From assembly GCF_004210375.1 (NCBI RefSeq), contig NC_134834.1, forward strand, positions 16,733,027 to 16,797,026: DNA of 64,000 nucleotides, read 5' to 3'. Below are positions 11,283 to 23,489 of this stretch, in pieces. Position 1 is the stretch's first letter; every line of letters starts with the position of its first letter. Below the pieces are notes generated by a model. The model was not told where the DNA came from. It made no database searches and was given only the letters and a program-made list of their open reading frames with translations. Source of the stretch: Tachypleus tridentatus (Eukaryota > Arthropoda > Merostomata > Xiphosura > Limulidae). A program made the position numbers and the translations under genes.

Positions 11283-11597
11283 AGATTCCATCTAGGAACA
11301 TTGGGCCGCAATCGCTTGCGGATTCTTCAACAAGTATTTAAGTGAGTAGGTTGTTGGCCCACTGCACCGAGCCGTCCCTAATTTAGCAATGTAAGACTAG
11401 AGGGAAGGCAGCTAGTCATCACCACCCACCGCCAACTCTTGGGCTACTCTTTTACCACCGAATAGTGGGATTGACCGGCACATTATAACGCCACCACGGC
11501 TGAAAGGGCGAGCATGTTTGGCGCGACGCAAGCACGAACCCGCGACCCTCGGATTACGAGTCGCACGCCTTACGCGCTAGGCCATGCCAGGCCAGAC
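11283..11597 (-). mobile_element. SINE copy with alternative 3' tail
   Basis: The head and body match the main SINE (B box region, GGCTGAAAGGGCGAGCATGT, CTAGAGGGAAGGCAGCTAGT). Beyond the GAGCCGTCCCTAATTTAGC segment the usual tail is replaced by a different module (GTAGGTTGTTGGCCCACTGC, TTGGGCCGCAATCGCTTGCG). The same module is at 26490-26572, so this is a subfamily and not a chance truncation. Confidence 0.88.
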
Positions 11598-11728
11598 GTA
11601 AAGTTACTGGTAGTTATTTATAAACATAACAGTTTACACAACTACACGTTAAGTCAGATATAGTTAGTTATAAGGAAAATAATTCATACAACTAGGCTTA
11701 AGAAAAAAGTTGCAACAAGTGGTCAGAC

Positions 11729-14700
11729 AAATTAAATCGTTGCTAGGATTGTATGTAACAGATGAATCGTTACTAGGATGGTATGTAACAGGGGAATCGT
11801 TACTAGGATGGTGTGTAACAGGTGAATCGTTGCTAGGATGGTATGTAACAGGTGAATCGTTACTAGGATGGTATGTAACAGGTGAATCGTTGTTAGGATG
11901 GTATATAACAGGTGAATCGTTGTTAGGATGGTATATAACAGATGAATCGTTACTAGGATGGTATGTAACAGGTGAATCGTTGCTAGGATGGTATGTAACA
12001 GGTAAATCGTTACTAGGATGGTATGTAACAGATGAATCGTTCCTAGGATGGTATGTAACAAATGAATCGTTGTTAGGATTGTATGTAACAGATGAATCGT
12101 TACTAGGATGGTATGTAACAGGTGAATCGCTGCTAGGATGGTATGTAACAGGTGAATCGTTACTAGGATGGTATGTAACAGGTGAATCTTTGCTAGGATG
12201 GTATGTAACAGGTGAATCGTTACTAGGATGGTATGTAACAGGTGAATCGTTGTTAGGATGGTATATAACAGGTGAATCGTTGTTAGGATGGTATGTAACA
12301 AGTGAATCGTTACTAGGATGGTATCTAACAGGTGAATCGTTGTTAGGATGGTATATAACAGGTGAATTGTTGTTAGGATGGTATGTAACAGGTGAATCGT
12401 TACCAGGATGGTATGTAACAGGTGAATCGTTATTAGGATGGTATGTAACAGGTGAATCGTTACTAGGATGGTATGTAACAGGTGAATCATTGTTAGGATG
12501 GTATGTAACAGGTGAATCGTTGTTAGGATGGTATGTAACATGTGAATCGTTGTTAGGATGGTATGTAACAGGTGAATCGTTACTAGGATGGTATGTAACA
12601 GGTGAATCGTTGTTAGGATGGTATGTAACATGTGAATCGTTGTTAGGATGGTATGTAACAGGTGAATCGTTACTAGGATGGTATGTAACAGGTGAATCGT
12701 TGCTAGGATGGTATGTAACAGGTGAATCGTTGTTAGGATGGTATGTAACAGGTGAATCGTTACTAGGATGGTATGTAACAGATGAATCGTTGCTAGGATG
12801 GTATGTAACAAGTGAATCGTTGTTAGGATGGTATGTAACAGGTGAATCGTTACTAGGATGGTATGTAACAGGTGAATCGTTGCTAGGATGGTATGTAACA
12901 GGTGAATCGTTACTAGGATGGTATGTAACAGGTGAATCGTTACTAGGATGGTATGTAACAGGTGAATCGTTGTTAGGATGGTATATAACAGGTGAATCGT
13001 TCCTAGGATGTTATATAACAGGTGAATCGTTGTTAGGATGGTATGTAACAGGTGAATCGTTACTAGGATGGTATGTAACAGGTGAATCGTTGTTAGGATG
13101 GTATATAACAGGTGAATCGTTCCTAGGATGTTATGTAACAAATGAATCGTTCCTAGGATGGTATGTAACAGGTGAATCGTTGTTAGGATGGTATGTAACA
13201 GGTGAATCGTTACTAGGATGGTATGTAACAGGTGAATCGTTGCTAGGATGGTATGTAACAGGTGAATCGTTACTAGGATGGTATGTTACAGGTGAATCGT
13301 TGTTAGGATGGTATATAACAGGTGAATCGTTGTTAGGATGGTATATAACAGATGAATCGTTACTAGGATGGTATGTAACAGGTGAATCGTTGCTAGGATG
13401 GTATGTAACAGGTGAATCGTTACTAGGATGGTATGTAACAGATGAATCGTTCCTAGGATGGTATGTAACAGGTGAATCGTTGTTAGGATGGTATGTAACA
13501 GGTGAATCGTTACTAGGATGGTATGTAACAGGTGAATCGTTGCTAGGATGGTATGTAACAGGTGAATCGTTACTAGGATGGTATGTAACAGGTGAATCGT
13601 TGTTAGGATGGTATGTAACAGGTGAATCGTTGTTAGGATGGTATATAACAGATGAATCGTTACTAGGATGGTATGTAACAGGTGAATCGTTGCTAGGATG
13701 GTATGCTAACAGGTGAATCGTTGTTAGGATGGTATATAACAGGTGAATCGTTGTTAGGATGGTATGTAACAGGTGAATCGTTACTAGGATGGTATGTAAC
13801 AGGTGAATCGTTGTTAGGATGGTATATAACAGGTGAATTGTTGTTAGGATGGTATGTAACAGGTGAATCGTTACTAGGATGGTATGTAACAGGTGAATCG
13901 TTACTAGGATGGTATATAACAGGTGAATCGTTTGCTGGATGGTATGTAACAGGTGAATCATTGTTAGGATGGTATGTAACATGTGAATCGTTGTTAGGAT
14001 GGTATGTAACAGGTGAATCGTTGCTAGGATGGTATGTAACAGGTGAATCGTTGTTAGGATGGTATGTAACAGGTTAATCGTTACTAGGATTGTATGTAAC
14101 AGGTGAATCATTGTTAGGATGGTATGCAACAGATGAATTGTTGCTAGGATGGTATGCTAACAAGTGAATCGTTGTTAGGATGGTATATGTAACAGGTGAA
14201 TCGTTGTTGGGATGGTATGTAAACAGATGAATCGTTGTTAGGATGGTATGTAACATGTGAATCGTTGTTAGGATGGTATGTAACAGGTGAATCGTTGCTA
14301 GGATGGTATGTAACAGGTGAATCGTTCCTAGGATGTTATGTAACAGGTGAATCGTTGCTAGGATGGTATGTAACAGGTGAATCGTTACTAGGATTGTATG
14401 TAACAGGTGAATCGTTGTTAGGATGGTATATAACAGATGAATCGTTACTAGGATGGTATGTAACAGGTGAATCGTTACTAGGATGGTATGTAACAGGTGA
14501 ATCGTTGTTGGGATGGTATATAACAGGTGAATCGTTGTTAGGATGGTATGTAACAGGTGAATCGTTACTAGGATGGTATGTAACAGGTGAATCGTTGTTA
14601 GGATGGTATATAACAGGTGAATTGTTGTTAGGATGGTATGTAACAGGTGAATCGTTACTAGGATGGTATGTAAAAGGTGAATCGTTACTAGGATGGTATG

Positions 14701-15312
14701 TAACAGGTGAATCGTTACTAGGATGGTATGTAACAGGTGAATCGTTGTTAGGATGGTATATAACAGGTGAATCGTTCCTAGGATGTTATATAACAGGTGA
14801 ATCGTTGTTGGGATGGTATGTAACAGGTGAATCGTTACTAGGATGGTATGTAACAGGTGAATCGTTGTTAGGATGGTATATAACAGGTGAATCGTTCCTA
14901 GGATGTTATGTAACAGGTGAATCGTTCCTAGGATGGTATGTAACAGGTGAATCGTTACTAGGATGGTATGTAACATGTAATCGTTGCTGTGGATGGTATG
15001 TAACAGGTGAATCGTTCCTAGGATGTTATGTAACAGGTGAATTGTTGCTAGGGATGGTATGTTACAGGTGAATCGTTACTAGGATTGTATGTAACAGGTG
15101 AATCGTTGTTAGGATGGTATGTAACAGATGAATCGTTGCTAGGATGGTATGTAACAAGTGAATCGTTGTTAGGATGGTATGTAACAGGTGAATCGTTGTT
15201 AGGATGGTATGTAACAGATGAATTGTTGTTAGGATGTTAGTATGTAACATGTGAATCGTTGTTAGGATGGTATGTAACAGGTGAATCGTTGCTAGGATGG
15301 TATGTAACAGGT
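11729..15312. repeat. Minisatellite, 30-bp unit, about 119 copies
   Basis: The unit is GGATGGTATGTAACAGGTGA plus ATCGTTGTTA, with variants TACTA, TGCTA, TTCCTA and ATATAACA. Monomers tend to alternate (TACTA, then TGTTA or TGCTA), giving a 60-bp period. A block of about 200 bp near 12960-13150 recurs near 14740-14920. Because 30 is a multiple of three, long frames (ESLLGWYVTG repeats) are open on both strands; I treat them as repeat artefacts. Each unit carries two donor-like words, GTATGT and CAG|GTGAAT. The array stops 40 bp before the exon at 15353. Confidence 0.97.
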
Positions 15313-15352
15313 AAACTATCAAATAATCGAATATTTATATTTTTCTCCTTAG

Positions 15353-15485
15353 GGACATTGTTTGAGTTGCAGGAAGAGATCGAACAGTTCGAGAGAGATT
15401 ACGTCTTCCTCCTCAGTCTTCCATCAGATTCACATTTCGAGATGGTTGCGAAATGATGGAAGTTTATCAATACGGTGTAGACAGG
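15353..15485 (+). CDS. Coiled-coil protein, candidate fourth exon, frame disturbed
   Basis: The acceptor TTTCTCCTTAG is strong and the donor is CAGG|GTAAGT. The long middle frame reads FELQEEIEQFERDYVFLLSL then PSDSHFEMVAK, coiled-coil-like. Entered in the phase left by the previous exon, the frame hits TGA after four codons (at GTTTGAG), and the middle frame itself ends in TGA at GCGAAATGATGG. One base too many in the first run and one too few in the second would make the exon fully open, with a total length consistent with the flanking phases. The breaks could be homopolymer errors or real damage. The last bases, CAATACGGTGTAGACAGG, are the start of the 41-bp array. Confidence 0.5.
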
Positions 15486-18400
15486 GTAAGTAGACAAATA
15501 CGGTGTGGACAGGGTAAGTAGACTTTACCTCATTATCAATACGGTGTAGACAGGGTAAGCAGACTTTAGCTCATTATCAATACGGTGTGGACAGGGTAAG
15601 CAGACTTTAGCTCATTATCAATACGGTGTAGACAGGGGTAAGTAGACTTTAGCTCATTATCAATACAGTGTAAACAGGGTAAGTAGACAAATACGGTGTG
15701 GACAGGGTAAGTAGACTTTAGCTCATTATCAATACAATGTAGACAGGGTAAGTAGACTTTAGCTCATTATCAATACGGTGTGGACAGGGTAAGTAGACTT
15801 TAGCTCATTATCAATACAGTGTAGACAGGGTAAGTAGACTTTAGCTCATTATCAATACGGTGTGGTCAGGGTAAGTAGACTTTAGCTCATTATCAATACA
15901 GTGTAGACAGGGTAAGTAGACTTTAGCTCATTATCAATACGGTGTGGTCAGGGTAAGCAGACTTTAGCTCATTATCAATACGGTGTAGACAGGATAAGTA
16001 GACTTTAGCTCATTATCAATACGGTGTAGACAGGGTAAGCAGACTTTAGCTCATTATCAATACGGTGTAGACAGGATAAGTAGACTTTAGCTCATTATCA
16101 ATACGGTGTAGACAGGGTAAGCAGACTTTAGCTCATTATCAATACGGTGTAGACAGGGTAAGCAGACTTTAGCTCATTATCAATACGGTGTGGACAGGGT
16201 AAGTAGACAAATACGGTGTGGACAGGGTAAGTAGGCTTTAGCTCATTATCAATACGGTGTGGACAGGGTAAGTAGACTTTAGCTCATTATCAATACGATG
16301 TGGTCAGGGTAAGTAGACTTTAGCTCATTATCAATACGATGTGGTCAGGGTAAGTAGACTTTAGCTCATTATCAATACGGTGTAGACAGGGTAAGCAGAC
16401 TTTAGCTCATTATCAATACGGTATAGACAGGGTAAGTAGACTTTAGCTCATTATCAATACGGTGTGGACAGGGTAAGTAGACTTTAGCTCATTACCAATA
16501 CGGTGTGGTCAGGGTAAGTAGACTTTAGCTCATTATCAATACGGTGTAGACAGGGTAAGTAGACTTTAGCTCATTATCAATACGGTGTAGACAGGGTAAG
16601 TAGACTTTAGCTCATTATCAATACGGTGTAGACAGGATAAGTAGACTTTAGCTTATTATCAATACAGTGTAGACAGGGTAAGTAGACTTTAGCTCATTAT
16701 CAATACGGTGTAGACAGGGTAAGTAGACTTTAGCTCATTATCAATACGGTGTAGACAGGGTAAGTAGACTTTAGCTCATTATCAATACGGTGTAGACAGG
16801 GTAAGTAGACTTTAGCTCATTATCAATACGGTGTAGACAGGGTAAGTAGACTTTAGCTCATTATCAATACGCTGTAGACAGGGTAAGTAGACTTTAGCTC
16901 ATTACCAATACAGTGTAGACAGGGTAAGTAGACTTTAGCTTATTATCAATACGGTGTGAGACAGGGTAAGTAGACTTTAGCTCATTACCAATACGGTGTA
17001 GACAGGGTAAGTAGACTTTAGCTCATTATCAATACGGTATAGACAGGATAAGTAGACTTTAGCTCATTATCAATACGGTGTAGACAGGGTAAGTAGACTT
17101 TAGCTCATTATCAATACGGTATAGACAGGATAAGTAGACTTTAGCTCATTATCAATACGGTGTAGACAGGGTAAGTATACTTTAGCTCATTATCAATACG
17201 GTGTGTGACAGGGTAAGTAGACTTTAGCTCATTACCAATACAGTGTAGACAGGGTAAGTAGACTTTTAGCTTATTATCAATACGGTATAGACAGGATAAG
17301 TAGACTTTAGCTCATTATCAATACGGTGTAGACAGGGTAAGTAGACTTTAGCTCATTATCAATACGGTATAGACAGGATAAGTAGACTTTAGCTCATTAT
17401 CAATACGGTGTGGACAGGGTAAGTATACTTTAGCTCATTACCAATACAGTGTGGACACGGTAAGTAGACTTTAGCTTATTATCAATACGGTATAGACAGG
17501 GTAAGTAGACTTTAGCTCATTACCAATACGGTGTGGTCAGGGTAAGTAGACTTTAGCTCATTATCAATACGATGTAGACAGGGTAAGTAGACTTTAGCTC
17601 ATTACCAATACACAGTGGACAGGGTAAGTAGACTTTAGCTCATTATCAATACGGTGTAGACAGGATAAGAAGACTTTAGCTCATTATCAATACGGTGTAG
17701 ACGGGATAAGTAGACTTTAGCTCATTATCAATACGGTGCAGACAGGATAAGTAGACTTTAGCTCATTATCAATACGGGTGTAGACAGGATAAGTAGACTT
17801 TAGCTCATTATCAATACGGTGTAGACAGGATAAGTAGACTTTAGCTCATTATCAATACGGTGTAGACAGGGTAAGTATACTTTTAGCTCATTATCAATAC
17901 GGTGTAGACAGGATAAGAAGACTTTAGCTCATTATCAATACGGTGTAGACAGGATAAGTAGACTTTAGCTCATTATCAATACGGTGTAGACAGGATAAGA
18001 AGACTTTAGCTCATTATCAATACGGTGTGTGACAGGATAAGTAGACTTTAGCTCATTATCAATACGGTGTGGACAGGGTAAGTATACTTTAGCTCATTAT
18101 CAATACGGTGTGGACAGGGGTAAGTAGACTTTAGCTCATTATCAATACGGTGTGGACAGGGTAAGTAGACTTTAGCTCATTATCAATACGATGTGGACAG
18201 GGTAAGTAGACTTTAGCTCATTATCAATACGGTGTGGACAGGGTAAGTAGACTTTAGCTCATTATCAATACGGTGTGGACAGGGTAAGTAGACTTTAGCT
18301 CATTATCAATACGGTGTAGACAGGGTAAGTATACTTTTAGCTCATTATCAATACGGTGTAGACAGGGTAAGTAGACTTTAGCTCATTATCAATACGGTGT

Positions 18401-19095
18401 AGACAGGATAAGTAGACTTTAGCTCATTATCAATACGGTGTAGACAGGGTAAGTAGACTTTTAGCTCATTATCAATACGGTGTAGACAGGGTAAGTATAC
18501 TTTAGCTCATTATCAATACGGTGTGGACAGGGTAAGTAGACTTTAGCTCATTATCAATACGGTGTGGACAGGGTAAGTATACTTTAGCTCATTATCAATA
18601 CACGTGTGGACAGGGTAAGTAGACTTTTAGCTCATTATCAATACGGTGTGGACAGGGGTAAGTAGACTTTAGCTCATTATCAATACGGTGTAGACAGGGT
18701 AAGTAGACTTTAGCTCATTATCAATACAGTGTAGACAGGGTAAGTAGACTTTAGCTCATTATCAATACAGTGTAGACAGGGTAAGTAGACTTTAGCTCAT
18801 TATCAATACAGTGTAGACAGGGTAAGTAGACTTTGAGCTCATTATCAATACAGTGTAGACAGGGTAAGTAGACTTTAGCTCATTATCAATACGGTGTGTG
18901 TAGACAGGGTAAGTAGACTTTAGCTCATTACCAATACGGTGTGGTCAGGGTAAGTAGACTTTAGCTCATTATCAATACGGTGTGGTCAGGGTAAGTAGAC
19001 TTTAGCTCATTATCAATACGGGCAGTAGACAGGGTAAGTAGACTTTAGCTCATTATCAATACGGTTGTAGACAGGGTAAGTAGACTTTAGCTCAC
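15457..19095. repeat. Minisatellite, 41-bp unit, about 88 copies, containing a splice donor
   Basis: The unit is TTTAGCTCATTATCAATACG then GTGTAGACAGGGTAAGTAGAC. Copies vary at TAGACA/TGGACA/TGGTCA and GGGTAAG/GGATAAG, with single-base indels becoming more common rightwards (GGGGTAAG, TTTTAGC). The first copy is the 3' end of the preceding exon plus its donor, so the array was seeded at an exon-intron boundary and each copy repeats AGG|GTAAGT. Confidence 0.97.
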
Positions 19096-21731
19096 CACAG
19101 TTTCAAAATCTCACCAACATTTAAAACATACAACATCACACAATATTTTGACATGATCAACATTTAAAACATACAGCAGCACATAATATTGTGATATGAC
19201 CAACATTTAAAACATACAGCATCGCACGATATTGTGACGCATGCCCAACATTAAAGGCAACATACAACATCACACGATATTGGCGGCCATGACCAACATT
19301 TGAAACATATACAGCATCACACAATAATATTGCATGACCAACATTTAAAACATACAGCATCACACACAATATTGTGACATGACAAATATTTAAAACATAC
19401 AGCATCACACGATTGTGCCAGACATGACCAACATTTTGTCATACAGCATCACACAATATTGTGACATGACCAACATTTTAAAACATACAGCATCACATGA
19501 TATTGTGACATGACCAACATTTAAAACATACAGCATCGCACAATATTGTGACATGACCAACACATTAAAAAACATACAAACATCACAATGATATTTTGAC
19601 ATGACCAACATTTAAACATACAACATCACACAATATTGTGACATGACCAACATTTAAAAAACACATACAACATCACAATGATATTGTGACATGACCAACA
19701 TTTAAAACATACAACATCACACAACACGATATTGGTGACATGATCAACATTTAAAAACATACAGCATCACACAATATTGTGACATACATTTCAACATTTA
19801 AAAAAACATACAACATCACAATAGTCAATATTGTGACATGACCAACATTTAAAACATACAGCATCACACAATATTGTGACATGACCAACATTTAAAACAT
19901 ACAAATATCACACAATATTGTGACATGACCAACATTTAAAACATACAACATCACACACAATTGTGACATGACCAACATTTAAAACACATAAGCAACATCA
20001 TAATGATATTTGACATGACCAACATTTAAAACATACAATATCACACAATATTGTGACATGACCAACATTTAAAACATACAACATCACACGATACAGACAT
20101 GACCAACATTTTAAAAAACATACAATACACGATATTGTGACATGACCAACATTTAAAATATACAGCATCACACAATATTGTGACATGACCAACATTTAAA
20201 ATATACAACATCACACAATATTGGACATGACCAACATTTAAAACATACAAATATCACACGATATTTGGACATGACCAACATTTAAAAACATACAATATCA
20301 CACACGATATTGTGATCTGATCAACATTTGAAACATACAAATATCACGATATTATTTTGACATGACCAAATATTTAAAACATACAACATCACACGATATT
20401 TGACAGCGACCTACGTTTGAAACATACAAACATACACAACACGATATTTTGACATGACCAACATTTTAAAACATACAACATCACACGATATTGTGACATG
20501 ACCAAATATTTAAAACATACAGCATCACACAATATTGTGACATGACCAACATTTCTAAAATATACAACATCACACGATATTTTGACATGACCAACATTTA
20601 AAACATACAAATATCACACAATATTGTGACATGATCAACGTTTGAAACATAAAACATCACAATGATATTTCGACATGACCAACATTAAAACATACATCAC
20701 ACGATATTGTGACACATGACCAACATTTAAAAAATACATACAGACATCAGCATAATGATATTGTGACATGACCAACATTTAAAACATACAGCATCACACA
20801 ATATTGTGACATGACCAACATTTAAAACATACAACATCACACGATATTGTGACATGACCAACATTTAAAACATACAACATCACACAATATTGTGACATGA
20901 CCAACATTTAAAACATACAACATCACACGATATTGTGACATTTAAATTACATTTAAAACATACAACACATCACACACGATATTGTGACATGACCAATATT
21001 TAAAACACATACAACATCACAATGATATTGTGACATGACCAACATTTAAAACATACAGCATCACACAATATTGTGACATGACCAACATTTAAAAACACAT
21101 ACAAATATCACACGATATTGTGACATGACCAACATTTAAAACATACAACAATACACGATATTGTGACATTTGATTCTCAACATTTTAAAACATACAGTCA
21201 CACACAATATTGTGACATGACCAACATTTAAAACATACAACATCACACGATATTGTGACATGACCAACATTTAAAAAACATACAACATCAGCACGATATT
21301 GTGACATGACCAACATTTAAAACATACAAATATCACAACAATATTGTGACATGACTCAACATTTAAAAAAAACATACAGCATCACACAATATTGTGACAT
21401 TTAATTCAACATTTAAAACATACAACATCACACAATACTGTGACATGACCAATATTTAAAACATACAAATATCACACGATATTGTGACATGACCAAATAT
21501 TTTAAAACATACAAACATCACACGATATTGTGACATGACCAACATTTAAAACATAGCTACATCACACACAAATATTGTGACATGAATTCAACATTTAAAA
21601 AACATATGCACATCGCTACACACACAGACATGAATTCAACATTTAAAACATACAGCATCACACAATATTGTGACATGACCAACATTTAAAAAACATACAA
21701 ATATCACACAATATTGTCATAAAACATTCAA
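19096..21731. repeat. Minisatellite, 43-bp unit, about 60 copies, noisy
   Basis: The unit is ACATGACCAACATTTAAAAC then ATACAACATCACACAATATTGTG. Units are peppered with 1-4 bp insertions and deletions at a rate far above other arrays, right up to the assembly gap. This suggests poor consensus quality more than natural divergence. The minus-strand frames (FKCWSCHNI-type) are artefacts. Confidence 0.95.
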
Positions 21732-22231
21732 NNNNNNNNNNNNNNNNNNNNNNNNNNNNNNNNNNNNNNNNNNNNNNNNNNNNNNNNNNNNNNNNNNNNN
21801 NNNNNNNNNNNNNNNNNNNNNNNNNNNNNNNNNNNNNNNNNNNNNNNNNNNNNNNNNNNNNNNNNNNNNNNNNNNNNNNNNNNNNNNNNNNNNNNNNNNN
21901 NNNNNNNNNNNNNNNNNNNNNNNNNNNNNNNNNNNNNNNNNNNNNNNNNNNNNNNNNNNNNNNNNNNNNNNNNNNNNNNNNNNNNNNNNNNNNNNNNNNN
22001 NNNNNNNNNNNNNNNNNNNNNNNNNNNNNNNNNNNNNNNNNNNNNNNNNNNNNNNNNNNNNNNNNNNNNNNNNNNNNNNNNNNNNNNNNNNNNNNNNNNN
22101 NNNNNNNNNNNNNNNNNNNNNNNNNNNNNNNNNNNNNNNNNNNNNNNNNNNNNNNNNNNNNNNNNNNNNNNNNNNNNNNNNNNNNNNNNNNNNNNNNNNN
22201 NNNNNNNNNNNNNNNNNNNNNNNNNNNNNNN
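21732..22231. other. Assembly gap, 500 N
   Basis: A run of exactly 500 N, a conventional filler length, so the true size is unknown. The 43-bp array is open-ended into it. Confidence 0.99.
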
Positions 22232-22250
22232 GGCTTCCGGTCAGTTACCT

Positions 22251-22530
22251 CTGGGCCTGGCACGGCCTAACGCGTTAAGGCGTGCGCTTCGTAATCTGAG
22301 GGTCGCGGGTTCGCGCCCGAGTCGCGCCAAACATGCTCGCCCTCCCAGCCGTGGGGGCGTTATAATGTGAGGGTCAATCCCACTTTTTCGTTGGTAAAAG
22401 AGTCGCCCAAGAGTTGGCGGTGGGTGGTGATGACTAGCTGTCTTCCCTCTAGTCTTACGCTGCTAAATTAGGAACAGCTAGCACAGATAGCCCTCGAATA
22501 GCTTTGTGAGAAATTCCAAAATAAACAAAC
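22251..22530 (+). mobile_element. tRNA-derived SINE copy, full length
   Basis: A full copy from GGGCCTGGCACGGCCTAACG through B box GGGTTCGCGCCC to tail AGCTTTGTGAGAAATTCC and AAATAAACAAAC. Few differences from the other copies suggest a young insertion. Confidence 0.93.
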
Positions 22531-22550
22531 AGTTACCTCTTTCTTTCTTT

Positions 22551-22640
22551 CTGACGATGACAGAAAAAGGTCAAGACGTTGTTCTCTCCTCTACATAAAA
22601 AGATTCTCAACGCAAACCAGCTGTTTCTACATATATATTA
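22551..22640 (+). repeat. Dispersed repeat with hammerhead-like core, degenerate
   Basis: CTGACGATGACAG..AAGGTCAAGACGTTGTTC then CTCTCCTCTAC and AACCAGCTGTTT aligns in order with 61740-61825. Here the GAAAC core word is AAGAC, so any ribozyme is broken. Penelope-like retroelements are known to carry hammerhead motifs; that origin is inferred. Confidence 0.4.
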
Positions 22641-22659
22641 TACCTACTATGTTTTAAAC

Positions 22660-22876
22660 CAGCGTTTCCCAAAATGTGTGACGCAAATGATCACTTGAGA
22701 AGGGCACTAATGATTTGAATATATTTTTATTGATACGTACTTTATGTGTATTCGTGTATTATATCTTGTCAATTAACCCACTCCCTCACTCGTTTGATAA
22801 ACAGAGAGTGGTGAGGGACACAAAAGACCATATTTATTAAAGGGATCGTCAATGACAAAAGTTTGGGAAAACGCTG
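22660..22876. mobile_element. hAT-like non-autonomous element (MITE)
   Basis: It starts CAGCGTTTCCCAAAATGTGT and ends GTTTGGGAAAACGCTG, giving inverted termini CAGCGTTTTCCCAAA. This terminus is typical of hAT-superfamily elements. The flanking 8-mers (TTTTAAAC / TGTATAAC) match at only 5 of 8 positions, so the target duplication is eroded or uncertain. No transposase is inside. Confidence 0.65.
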
Positions 22877-22951
22877 TGTATAACGTTTAAATCTGTCATT
22901 TGTACAATACAAAGATAACTGTGTTAACTATAATCGACTTAGTTTAAAATC

Positions 22952-23200
22952 ACCTTAGAAGACGTGCGACTCGTAATCTGAGGGTCGTGGGTTCGAATCC
23001 CCGGTCGCACCAAACATGCTCGCCTTTCAGCCGTGGGGGCTTTATAATGTGACAGTCAATCCACTATTCGTTGGTAAATTAGTAGCCCAAGAGTTGTCGG
23101 TGGGTGGTGATGACCAGCTGCCTTCCCTCTAGTCTTACACTGCTAAATTAGGGACGGCTAGCGCAGATAGCCCTCGAGTAGCTTTGCGCGAAATTCAAAA
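22952..23200 (+). mobile_element. SINE copy, 5' truncated
   Basis: The main SINE beginning within the tRNA head (GACGTGCGACTCGTAATCTG), then B box GGGTTCGAATCC, body and tail GCTTTGCGCGAAATTCAAAA. Confidence 0.93.
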
Positions 23201-23370
23201 CAAATTAATGTTGGACTGCAAGTCGTCATTATCCCCCAAGTGATGGATTTCTAAAGCAGTTTAATATCAAGGTTATGAGAAGTCTTTCTGTCTCAATCAC
23301 AAATAGTAAATATATTAAACTGTACCAGTTTTTGTGTTTTTTGGTCCCAATCACAAACAGTAAATACGTT

Positions 23371-23489
23371 GTTTCCTTGTAATTAAGCACATAGCTACAT
23401 AATGGACTATCTGTGTTCTGTCCATCACGGGTATCAAAACCCGGATTCTAACGTTGTAAGTCCGTAGACATACCTCTGTGTTACTGGGG
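23371..23489 (-). mobile_element. Second tRNA-derived SINE family
   Basis: The minus strand reads CCCCAGTAACACAGAGGTAT, then GACTTACAACGTTAGAATCC, B box GGGTTTTGATACCC, and a tail with CACAGATAGTCCATTATGTA and GTGCTTAATTACAA. It is a short SINE with a Val-type tRNA-like head, distinct from the main family. Confidence 0.7.

Noticed and set aside
11710-15456. Long frames of ESLLGWYVTG repeats (plus) and TIHLLHTIL repeats (minus), up to 668 codons
   Set aside because: A 30-bp period keeps any stop-free frame open. Both strands are open, there is no unique flanking coding sequence or splice support, and copies do not favour synonymous changes.
1-21731. CRISPR-like arrays
   Set aside because: Tandem units follow directly on each other with no unique spacers, and the sequence is eukaryotic.
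19157-22263. Minus-strand frames with FKCWSCHNIV-type repeats, one running across the gap
   Set aside because: Repeat artefacts in the 43-bp array, and one translates the N run.
22251-22330. tRNA-Thr genes at several places
   Set aside because: The tRNA-like segments are the heads of SINEs with a shared body and tail. Acceptor stems do not pair properly.
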